From CAYSYN01 sp964447735 (lineage in GTDB: Bacteria > Patescibacteriota > Minisyncoccia > Minisyncoccales > GBS-2): DNA of 38,030 nt. Within the stretch, counting starts at the first letter, position 1, and the number at the start of each line of letters is the position of its first letter. The stretch covers positions 1 to 38,030 of the forward strand of contig CAYUTJ010000003.1 in the NCBI GenBank assembly GCA_964447735.1, given 5' to 3'. The notes below the pieces were generated by a model. That model saw only the letters and a program-made list of their open reading frames with translations. It was not told the DNA's origin and made no database searches. Below, piece after piece: positions 18,923-25,286 of this stretch. Position numbers and translations under genes: made by a program.

Positions 18923-19097
18923 AATTTTACTTGGCGAATCGCTCGAAAGAGCACGCCATTGGGCCGTCCATTATCTGTTTAAATTCCTTCCCGCCCATGG
19001 CTATCCCTCGGCAGGCTTTATTTAATCTAAAAAGAATTCAAATCCTCAGTGAGCCTGCCTGCGGGATGCTCTTTCTCACGATTCGCCTCGTAAAATT
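18923..19097. mobile_element. MITE-like palindromic element inserted between ssb and rpsR
   Basis: The outer arms 18923-18953 and 19067-19097 are inverted repeats matching at 26 of 31 positions (shared ends AATTTTAC and GGCGAATCG). Inner arms 19004-19017 and 19052-19066 also pair (TCCC..GGCAGGCT). The right arms are contiguous, while the left arms are separated by about 50 bp. Base composition is richer in GC than the neighbouring genes. No reading frame of note lies inside. With the exact 35-bp repeats outside it, the arrangement looks like a small non-autonomous mobile element and its target duplication. No transposase is encoded in it. Confidence 0.65.
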
Positions 19098-19133
19098 CTC
19101 TCTAATGTTTCTCTGGCAAAAATAACAGGGCAT
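19038..19133 (-). pseudogene. Remnant rpsR start read into the inserted element
   Basis: An ATG 10 bp after the ssb stop, where rpsR would normally begin, opens a 31-codon frame. Its first 10 residues (MPCYFCQRNI) are those of S18, including the CxxC zinc motif; it then runs into the palindromic element and stops. This looks like the original rpsR start, cut off by the insertion and replaced downstream by the duplicated copy. If translated, it would give a short zinc-knuckle peptide; no function is claimed. Confidence 0.6.
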
Positions 19134-19139
19134 AATTTT
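19105..19139. repeat. 35-bp direct repeat, copy B (original rpsR start position)
   Basis: Identical to 18880-18914. It lies directly behind ssb, the position expected for rpsR in the rpsF-ssb-rpsR arrangement, so this is probably the ancestral copy and copy A the duplicate created by insertion. Confidence 0.9.
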
Positions 19140-19143
19140 TATT

Positions 19144-19557
19144 TTAAAACGGAATATCTTTTAAATCAATTTCTTCTTCAATGATTGGAATTTCTTCCTT
19201 TTCAGCTTCAATCGGGGGCAATTCTTTTTTCACTCTAGGACCCATCTGCATTCTTTCCACGATAATTTCTGTTCTTTGCCTTCTTTGTCCTGATTGATCT
19301 TGCCAACTTCTTGTTCTTAACCTTCCTTCAATAAAAACTAAAGATCCCTTTTTTAAATATTGCGAAGCTATTTCGGCTAATTTACCAAAAAGCACAATGT
19401 TATGAAATTCTGTTTCTTGTTGTTTTTTTCCTTCTTTATTTGTCCAAAATCTATCAGTTGCTAATCCAAAATTACAAACTGCTTGTCCAGATGGTAAAAC
19501 TTTTTTTTGAGGATTTTGGGTCAATCTTCCGATTAAAAAAACTTTATTTAAGTTCAT
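19144..19557 (-). CDS. ssb: Single-stranded DNA-binding protein
   Basis: 137 residues. An OB fold with MNLNKVFLIGRLTQNP at the start, TEFHNIVLFGKLAE and LKKGSLVFIEGRLRTRSWQDQSG is followed by an acidic tail ending DLKDIPF. That tip is the standard site where SSB recruits RecQ, RecO, PriA and other repair proteins. It overlaps rpsF by 4 bp (ATGA) and belongs to the ychF-rpsF-ssb-rpsR unit. Confidence 0.97.
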   Translation of the reverse strand: MNLNKVFLIGRLTQNPQKKVLPSGQAVCNFGLATDRFWTNKEGKKQQETEFHNIVLFGKLAEIASQYLKKGSLVFIEGRLRTRSWQDQSGQRRQRTEIIVERMQMGPRVKKELPPIEAEKEEIPIIEEEIDLKDIPF

Positions 19558-19943
19558 AATTTTTCACCTAAAATTTCTTCTAATTTTTCTTCAATTTTTT
19601 CCAATTCAATTTTCTTTGGTTTTTCAACTTTTTTCACTTTTACTTTTCTTTCTTTTGGCATTTTTCTTTTAAAAAGCAAATATCTTAAAATTTCTTTTTC
19701 TTTTTCCACTTCTTTTTTTAAATCCTTTAATTTTTCAGGTTCCAAAAAGAAAGTTAAAGAAACTAAAAAAGCTTCCCTTTCTTTTTTTATTTCATAAGCT
19801 AAAGTTCTTTTCAAAGCAGGGTTTTCTTCATCTAAAATTCCGCCATACTTTCTTATAGCTAAAATTATTCTCTTTTGAATCTCTTTTAATTCTTCCTTAT
19901 TTACTTTTGATGAAATTAAATAAGCTAATTCGTAGTATCTCAT
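19554..19943 (-). CDS. rpsF: Small ribosomal subunit protein bS6
   Basis: 129 residues. Starts MRYYELAYLISSKV, with the family features YGGILDEENPALKRTLAYEIKK and the beta strand EAFLVSLTFFLEPEKL; the C-terminal tail is Lys/Glu-rich. S6 forms a heterodimer with S18 on the 30S platform, and their genes are normally linked through ssb as here. Translationally coupled on both sides by 4-bp overlaps with ychF and ssb. Confidence 0.93.
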   Translation of the reverse strand: MRYYELAYLISSKVNKEELKEIQKRIILAIRKYGGILDEENPALKRTLAYEIKKEREAFLVSLTFFLEPEKLKDLKKEVEKEKEILRYLLFKRKMPKERKVKVKKVEKPKKIELEKIEEKLEEILGEKL

Positions 19944-20953
19944 ATTTTAAATTCTATAACATCCCCATCCTCGACAATGTAATTCTTTCCGACGATTTTT
20001 ATAATACCCAATTCTTTTGCTTTTTGCCAACCCCCAGCTTCAATTAATTTTTTCCAATTTATTACTTCAGCTTTCACGAATTTTCCAAAATCTGAATGAA
20101 TTTTCAAAGCAGCTTCCAAAATTTTACTTCCTTTCTTTAAAGTCCAGGCTTTAGCCTCTTTTCCTTTAGCGATGGTGAAAAAACTTATTAAATCCAAAAT
20201 TTTATAACATTCTTGAATTAATTTTTCAATTTGAGATTTTAATCCCAATTCCTCTCTTTCTTTATCTGTTAATTCTAACATTTCTTCCTCTTCTTTTAAA
20301 TTTATTTCTAAAAACGAAACTTTTGGCTTTTCAAACTTAGTTTTTCCGTTAATATTTAACAAATAAATTACAGGTTTTTGAGTTAAAAATTGATAATCTC
20401 TAATTAATTTTCTTTCCTCTTCTGTCAACCTGATTTCTTTTATTTTTTTTCCTTTCAAAACCTCATCTTTTATTTTTTCCAAAAGTTTCCTTCTTTTCTC
20501 ATCTTTTTTTTCTAATTTTTTGATTGAATTTTCTATAGTTTCTAAATCTTTCATTAAAAGTTCTATTTCTAAAACTTCAATCTCTTTTTGAGGATTTATT
20601 TCACCTAAAATATTTTCTACTCTTTGATCTTCAAAACATCTAATTACTTTTACTATTGCATCGCAGTGTCGAATTTCGCTCAAGAATTGATTCCCCAAAC
20701 CTTCTCCCTTATGAGCTCCTTTGATTAAACCTGCAATATCTACGAATTCAATTTGAGTGTAAGTTACCTTTTCTGGCTTTATTAATTTGGCAATCTCTTT
20801 TAATCTTCCATCGGGTACAGATACCTTTCCGATGTTAGGTTCTATAGTGGTAAAAGGTCTTTCAGAAATTTTTACTTCTCTTTTTGTCAAAATTTTAAAA
20901 AGAGTTGATTTTCCAACATTAGGCAAGCCGCAAATCCCTACTGAAAAAGACAT
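19940..20953 (-). CDS. ychF: Redox-regulated/ribosome-associated ATPase YchF (OLA1 family)
   Basis: 337 residues of an Obg-related P-loop protein that binds ATP in preference to GTP and associates with ribosomes. The G1 motif GLPNVGKS is at residues 9-16. SERPFTTIEPNIGKVSVPDGRL is the YchF-specific switch region, followed by the G3 motif VDIAGLIKGAHKGEGLGNQFL, a long helical arm (about 125-195) and a C-terminal TGS domain (FTIAKGKEAKAW ... GKNYIVEDGDVIEF). First gene of the rpsF-ssb-rpsR unit, with its own promoter whose -10 is 6 nt before the ATG. Confidence 0.95.
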   Translation of the reverse strand: MSFSVGICGLPNVGKSTLFKILTKREVKISERPFTTIEPNIGKVSVPDGRLKEIAKLIKPEKVTYTQIEFVDIAGLIKGAHKGEGLGNQFLSEIRHCDAIVKVIRCFEDQRVENILGEINPQKEIEVLEIELLMKDLETIENSIKKLEKKDEKRRKLLEKIKDEVLKGKKIKEIRLTEEERKLIRDYQFLTQKPVIYLLNINGKTKFEKPKVSFLEINLKEEEEMLELTDKEREELGLKSQIEKLIQECYKILDLISFFTIAKGKEAKAWTLKKGSKILEAALKIHSDFGKFVKAEVINWKKLIEAGGWQKAKELGIIKIVGKNYIVEDGDVIEFKI

Positions 20954-20959
20954 TTTTCA

Positions 20960-20987
20960 ATTTTAATCAAAAAAGTTCTTTTGTCAA
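20960..20987 (-). promoter_or_regulatory. ychF operon promoter (TTGACA - 16 bp - TAAAAT), leaderless
   Basis: On the minus strand TTGACA (20987-20982) overlaps the trpS stop codon, and TAAAAT (20965-20960) ends 6 nt before the ychF ATG at 20953. The predicted transcript starts at the initiation codon. Confidence 0.72.
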
Positions 20988-21961
20988 TCTAAAAACCCCA
21001 TTCTTTCTTTTACCTCTCTTATTGTCTCTCTAGCTATTCTTTCAGCTTTCTTTCTTCCTTTCTCTAAAATTTCTTTCAAATAAATTTCCCTTTTCAAAAG
21101 AGTTTTTCTCCTTTCTCTAAATTTTTTAAGTTTTTCAATTAGAAGTTTTGCTAATTTCTTTTTAAAGTATGCGTACCCCTTTCCTTTAAATTCTTTTTCA
21201 ATTTCTTCAATTCTTTTCTCAGAAAAAAGGCTGTAAATTAATATTAGATTTGAGATTCCTGGTTTTCTTTTGGGATCGTATTTTATTTCTTTTCCTGAAT
21301 CTGTTACCGCTCTCATTATTTTCTTTTTAATTTCTGTGGGTTCATCAAAGAGTGAAATGCAGCCTTTAGGATCGTCAGTTTTTGACATTTTCTTTTTTGG
21401 ATTCTGGAGAGACATTATTTTTTTTCCCTCAGATAACAAAACTTTTGGCAAAATGAAAACTTCTCCGAACATTTTGTTGAATTTTCTCGCTAATTCTCTT
21501 GTTAATTCAACGTGCTGGACTTGATCTTTTCCTACAGGTACTAATTCTGCTTTGTAAAGCAAAATGTCAGCAGCCATCAAAAGCGGATAGTTCAAAAGTC
21601 CAGCATTAATATATTGGGGATGTTTTTTTGATTTTTCTTTAAATTGAGTCATTCTCTTTAACTCTCCTAGAGGACAAATCGTTCCTAAGATCCAAGCCAA
21701 TTCTGTATGCTCTTTTACCTGAGATTGCAAAAAGATAGTGCATTTTTCAGGATCCAATCCTCCTACCAAATAAGAAATTAAAGTTTCAAAAACATTCCTT
21801 TTCATTTTCGAAGGATCAAAGGGGGTAGTGATTGCATGATAGTCAACAATACAGAAAAAACATTCATGTTCTTCTTGAAGTTTTCTCCATTGCCTTATCG
21901 CTCCCAAATAATTTCCAATATGTAATTCACCCGTTGGTCTTATTCCAGAAAAAACCCTCAT
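20984..21961 (-). CDS. trpS: Tryptophan--tRNA ligase
   Basis: 325 residues, class I aminoacyl-tRNA synthetase charging tRNA-Trp. The HIGH-type motif is TGELHIGNYLGA (His14-Asn17), and the KMSKS-type motif is KKMSKTDDPKG near residue 193. Also present are FSGIRPTGELHIG at the start, YPLLMAADILLY and VGKDQVQHVELTRELA, which line the Trp and ATP sites. A -10-like TATAAT lies 8 nt upstream within the end of the RNase J gene. Confidence 0.96.
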   Translation of the reverse strand: MRVFSGIRPTGELHIGNYLGAIRQWRKLQEEHECFFCIVDYHAITTPFDPSKMKRNVFETLISYLVGGLDPEKCTIFLQSQVKEHTELAWILGTICPLGELKRMTQFKEKSKKHPQYINAGLLNYPLLMAADILLYKAELVPVGKDQVQHVELTRELARKFNKMFGEVFILPKVLLSEGKKIMSLQNPKKKMSKTDDPKGCISLFDEPTEIKKKIMRAVTDSGKEIKYDPKRKPGISNLILIYSLFSEKRIEEIEKEFKGKGYAYFKKKLAKLLIEKLKKFRERRKTLLKREIYLKEILEKGRKKAERIARETIREVKERMGFLD

Positions 21962-21969
21962 GATTTTAA

Positions 21970-21975
21970 ATTATA
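21970..21975 (-). promoter_or_regulatory. Probable trpS -10 box (TATAAT)
   Basis: Consensus TATAAT on the minus strand, ending 8 nt before the trpS ATG and overlapping the RNase J stop. No good -35 is seen at the usual spacing, so it may act as a weak internal promoter. Confidence 0.5.
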
Positions 21976-23647
21976 CCTCAATTACTACCGGTAAAACCAT
22001 TGGCCTTCTTTGGGTTCTTTCGAACAAAAATTGTCCAATTTTATTTCTAAGTTCATCTTTGACATAAGCCCAATTGACCGCTCTTCCAGAACCTATTGCT
22101 TTGTTAACAATAGCAATCGTTCTTTTGCGAGTCTCTCTTAAAAGCTCCTTTGACTCTCTCAAATATACAAAACCTCTCGAGATAATATCAGGAGATCCTT
22201 TTACTCTTCCCAATTGTCTGTCAACGACTACTATCAAAACAAAAATACCATCTTTTGCTAAAATTTTTCTATCTCTTAAGACAATTTCTCCAACATCTCC
22301 AACTCCCAAACCATCAACCATTACATAATTTGCAGGGACTGGTTTTTTTTCAATAAACCACTCATTTTTTGAAATATTTATTTTTTGCCCATTTTCAGCC
22401 AAAATGATATTTTTCTCTGGAATTCCTAAAGATTTTGCAATATCAGCATGAGCTACCATCATAGAATATTGCCCGTGAATTGGCATGAAGAATTTAGGTT
22501 TCATTATCCTAATCATTCTTTCTAGTTCCTTTTTTCTTCCATGTCCTGAAGCATGAATATCCATCATTTTGTAATGGAAAATTTTAGCTCCTTGTCTTAA
22601 CAATTCATCTTTCATTATCTGGACTGTTCTTTCATTTCCTGGAATTACAGAGGAAGAGAAAATAACAGTGTCTCCTTTTTTCAGTTTCAAATATTTATGT
22701 TCTCTGTTTGCAATCCTCATTAAAACTGCTTCAGCTTCCCCCTGAGCTCCAGTACACAAAATTGTAATTCTATTATCTGGTAAATCTTTAAGTTGTTTTG
22801 GTGAAATTAAAGTTTTTTTTCTTATTTTCAAATATCCCAAAGCTCTTGCAATCTCGACATTTGTTTTCATCGAATAGCCCTCAATTAAAACTTTTCTTCC
22901 GTACTTTTCAGAGATTGTGATTATTTGCTGAATTCTATTGAGCAAGGAAGCAAAGGTTGAGGCTATTACCCTTCCTTTGGCTTTAGAGATAATTTTTTCT
23001 AAATTCTTAAAAATATCTTTTTCAGAAAGAGAGTGTCCTTCTTCTTCAGCTCCTGTTGAATCTGACATCAAAAGCAAAATTTTCCTCCTTCCTATTTTTC
23101 TTAATTTTTCAAAATTGGTAGGCGTATCGTTTACAGGGTTTTTGTCGAACTTAAAATCTGAAGTATGAACGATATTTCCGACAGGAGTTTTGATAAAAAG
23201 ACCAAAATTGTCTGGAATGTTATGATTTTGTTTGAAAAATTCAATAGAGAAAGGCCCCAATTTTATTTTTGATTTTTCTTTCACTTCTCTAACATCGATT
23301 TTTGGCTGATTTGGGAAATCTTCTTGTCTTTTTAAAATCATTGCCCTCGTTAGGGGAGAAGCAAAGAAAGTTAATTTTGGAGTCCAGATATTTTCTAAAA
23401 TGTAAGGAATGGCTCCAATGTGATCATAGTGGCCATGGGTAAAAACTACTCCCAAAATTTTATCTTTTTTATCTTTTAAGTATTCGACATTGGGAATTAT
23501 GTAATCTACTCCTGGCATGTCTTCTTCTGGCAGTCTAAAGCCCATATCTATTATTAAAATCTCCCCTTCAAATTCAAAGAGGGTCATATTTCTTCCCACT
23601 TCACCAAGACCACCCAAGGGAATAATTTTGAGGAATTTTTTTGTCAT
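21971..23647 (-). CDS. rnj: Ribonuclease J
   Basis: 558-residue metallo-beta-lactamase/beta-CASP ribonuclease with 5'-3' exo- and endonuclease activity in mRNA turnover and rRNA maturation. The start MTKKFLKIIPLGG at 23647 is chosen because the longer open frame only reads through the tRNA-Leu gene. Zinc ligands are seen in THGHYDHIG (His71, His73, Asp75, His76), then HTSDFKFD, the beta-CASP motif MSDSTGAEEEGHS and PIHGQYSMMVAH near the C-terminal part. Only 12 nt separate the start from the 3' end of tRNA-Leu, so galU, the tRNA and this gene are probably one transcript. It is the only RNase J seen in the window. Confidence 0.95.
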   Translation of the reverse strand: MTKKFLKIIPLGGLGEVGRNMTLFEFEGEILIIDMGFRLPEEDMPGVDYIIPNVEYLKDKKDKILGVVFTHGHYDHIGAIPYILENIWTPKLTFFASPLTRAMILKRQEDFPNQPKIDVREVKEKSKIKLGPFSIEFFKQNHNIPDNFGLFIKTPVGNIVHTSDFKFDKNPVNDTPTNFEKLRKIGRRKILLLMSDSTGAEEEGHSLSEKDIFKNLEKIISKAKGRVIASTFASLLNRIQQIITISEKYGRKVLIEGYSMKTNVEIARALGYLKIRKKTLISPKQLKDLPDNRITILCTGAQGEAEAVLMRIANREHKYLKLKKGDTVIFSSSVIPGNERTVQIMKDELLRQGAKIFHYKMMDIHASGHGRKKELERMIRIMKPKFFMPIHGQYSMMVAHADIAKSLGIPEKNIILAENGQKINISKNEWFIEKKPVPANYVMVDGLGVGDVGEIVLRDRKILAKDGIFVLIVVVDRQLGRVKGSPDIISRGFVYLRESKELLRETRKRTIAIVNKAIGSGRAVNWAYVKDELRNKIGQFLFERTQRRPMVLPVVIEV

Positions 23648-23659
23648 TTTTAAAACTTG

Positions 23660-23813
23660 TGCCGAGGGTGGGACTTGAACCCACAAGNNNNNNNNNNNNN
23701 NNNNNNNNNNNNNNNNNNNNNNNNNNNNNNNNNNNNNNNNNNNNNNNNNNNNNNNNNNNNNNNNNNNNNNNNNNNNNNNNNNNNNNNGCGTTTACCAATT
23801 TCGCCACCTCGGC
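23660..23813 (-). tRNA. tRNA-Leu, anticodon and variable arm lost in gap 3
   Basis: The 5' part at 23813-23788 has acceptor strand GCCGAGG and D-arm GCG..AATTGGTAAA..CGC. The 3' part at 23687-23660 has T-arm GTGGG TTCAAGT CCCAC and acceptor strand CCTCGGC, which pairs perfectly with the 5' strand, then discriminator A. The D-arm and acceptor resemble tRNA-Leu. The CCA end is not encoded. About 30 nt, including the anticodon, fall in the 100-N gap. The first base is also the last base of the galU stop codon. Confidence 0.85.
23688..23787. other. Assembly gap 3 (100 N) inside tRNA-Leu
   Basis: The two tRNA halves indicate that only about 30-35 bases are really missing, so the 100 N are a placeholder. 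No flank overlap is seen. Confidence 0.85.
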
Positions 23814-24715
23814 TACATATTTTTTAAAATATCATCTAAATATTTTTTAATTTTATCTCCAAATTTTGGATGTTTTAAAGATAGATAAAGGACACATTTT
23901 AAATAATTCACTTTGTTTCCGCATTCTAACCATTTTCCCTCAAATTGATAACCTAAAATTTCCTTTCCTTCTTCAATCATTTTCTGAAAGGCTTCAGAAA
24001 GATGAATTTCCCCAGTTTTGCCAACTTTAGCCTTTCTTAAATATTCAAAAACCTCAGGAGTTAAAATATATCTTCCCACAATCGCCAAATTTGAAGGAGC
24101 CTCTTCTGGTTTTGGTTTTTCAATAATTTTTTCAATTTTGAAGATTCTTTTCTCAATTTCATTTCCGGCCACTACTCCATAGCTTGAGATTCTTTCTTTT
24201 TCTATTGGATAGAGAGCGATAATTGGTTTTTGGTATTTTTTAAAAACCTCAATCATTTGTAAAATAACTGGTTTTTTAGATTCGATTACATCATCACCGA
24301 ACAAGACCGCAACCGCTTCTCTTTTAACTTTCTTTTTTGCTTGATAGATAGCATGTCCATCTCCTAAAAGTTTTTTCTGATATACTTGAGAAAAGGAAGC
24401 GTATCTTGAAAAGGAAATTTCTTTGAAAATTTTTTCAAAATCCTCAACTTCTTTTAAGATTTCTTCTTTTTTCCTTTCTTTCAAAATTCTTTTTAATTCC
24501 AAATCAACTTTTGAAAAATAATTCCAGATTACTTTCTTTTCAGGCCTTGAAACAAAGATTATTTCTTTAATTCCAGATTTTATTACTTCCTCAACAATGT
24601 ATTGCAAAATGGGTTTATCAACTAAAGGCCAGATTTCTTTTGGGATTTCTTTTGAAAGAGGTAAAAATCTGGTTCCAAGACCCGCTACTGGAATGATAGC
24701 TTTTTTAATCTCCAT
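23813..24715 (-). CDS. galU: UTP--glucose-1-phosphate uridylyltransferase
   Basis: Makes UDP-glucose from UTP and glucose 1-phosphate for surface glycans. 300 residues. The nucleotide-binding motif is VAGLGTRFLPLSKEIPKE (residues 10-27). Also seen are VDKPILQYIVEEVIKSGI, LGDGHAIYQAKK, LFGDDVIESK, and GKTGEIHLSEAFQKM with GKWLECGNKVNYLK near the end. Upstream it overlaps the isomerase gene by 11 bp. Downstream its TAG stop shares its G with the first base of tRNA-Leu. Together with the isomerase it suggests sugar-nucleotide supply for the glycan ligases in this window. Confidence 0.94.
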   Translation of the reverse strand: MEIKKAIIPVAGLGTRFLPLSKEIPKEIWPLVDKPILQYIVEEVIKSGIKEIIFVSRPEKKVIWNYFSKVDLELKRILKERKKEEILKEVEDFEKIFKEISFSRYASFSQVYQKKLLGDGHAIYQAKKKVKREAVAVLFGDDVIESKKPVILQMIEVFKKYQKPIIALYPIEKERISSYGVVAGNEIEKRIFKIEKIIEKPKPEEAPSNLAIVGRYILTPEVFEYLRKAKVGKTGEIHLSEAFQKMIEEGKEILGYQFEGKWLECGNKVNYLKCVLYLSLKHPKFGDKIKKYLDDILKNM

Positions 24716-25286
24716 ATAAGAATTTAAGATTTTTAGGAAATTTTTTGAGAGCCCTTTTTCTTCTTAAGGGAGGAACATTTTTGTAGTTTTTATTTTTTTT
24801 CCAGCCGTATACAGTTAAATAATAGCAAGCTCCCCTCCTTTTTTCAATAGAAGAATAATCTGATTTTACATCTTTAAAAATCCAATTGGCAATTTTTAAT
24901 GGTTTTTCTTTTGGATTTATCGTTACATGCCCATAACCTGGAGGAATTTTTATGTATTCTCCTTTTTTAGCTTTTACAAAATATACATCTTTAATTTTTG
25001 ATGTTCCCTTTTGAAGTAGAAAAATTCCTTCTCCTTCCAAAACTTGATAGAGCTCCCCAAAATTTCCAATATGAAAATGCCCTTTAGTTTTTACAAATTC
25101 TCTTCCCAAAACATTAGGAGGAATTAAAGTAATATCATATCTTAAATCCCCTCTTTTCTTAACTCCTCTGAACATATAATAAACTGGAAAATTTCCCAAT
25201 TTTTTGATTTTTTTCCAATCTAGCAAGACATTTTTTAATTCTGAAAAATATCTTATTTGAAAACCCTTTTTTCTTTTAGATACCAT
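24705..25286 (-). CDS. Cupin-type glucose-6-phosphate isomerase
   Basis: Interconverts glucose 6-phosphate and fructose 6-phosphate with a metal-dependent cupin, the type first known from archaea and unrelated to classical PGI. 193 residues. Metal-binding residues are seen in TKGHFHIGNFGELYQVLEGEG (His70, His72, Glu78) and PPGYGHVTINP (His120). The start at 25286 overlaps the end of the preceding gene by 34 bp, which is long for this window; a later start is possible but would cut into the basic N terminus. It sits directly before galU, consistent with a short path from fructose 6-phosphate towards UDP-glucose. Confidence 0.88.
   Translation of the reverse strand: MVSKRKKGFQIRYFSELKNVLLDWKKIKKLGNFPVYYMFRGVKKRGDLRYDITLIPPNVLGREFVKTKGHFHIGNFGELYQVLEGEGIFLLQKGTSKIKDVYFVKAKKGEYIKIPPGYGHVTINPKEKPLKIANWIFKDVKSDYSSIEKRRGACYYLTVYGWKKNKNYKNVPPLRRKRALKKFPKNLKFLYGD

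Noticed and set aside
18777..19125. Plus-strand reading frames between recA and ssb
   Set aside because: They run through rpsR in antisense and through the palindromic element, with no family resemblance.
23647..23686. Longer RNase J start upstream of MTKK
   Set aside because: The extension is a translation of the T-arm and 3' end of tRNA-Leu (WVQVPPSAQ is a familiar tRNA-derived peptide), so it is not coding.
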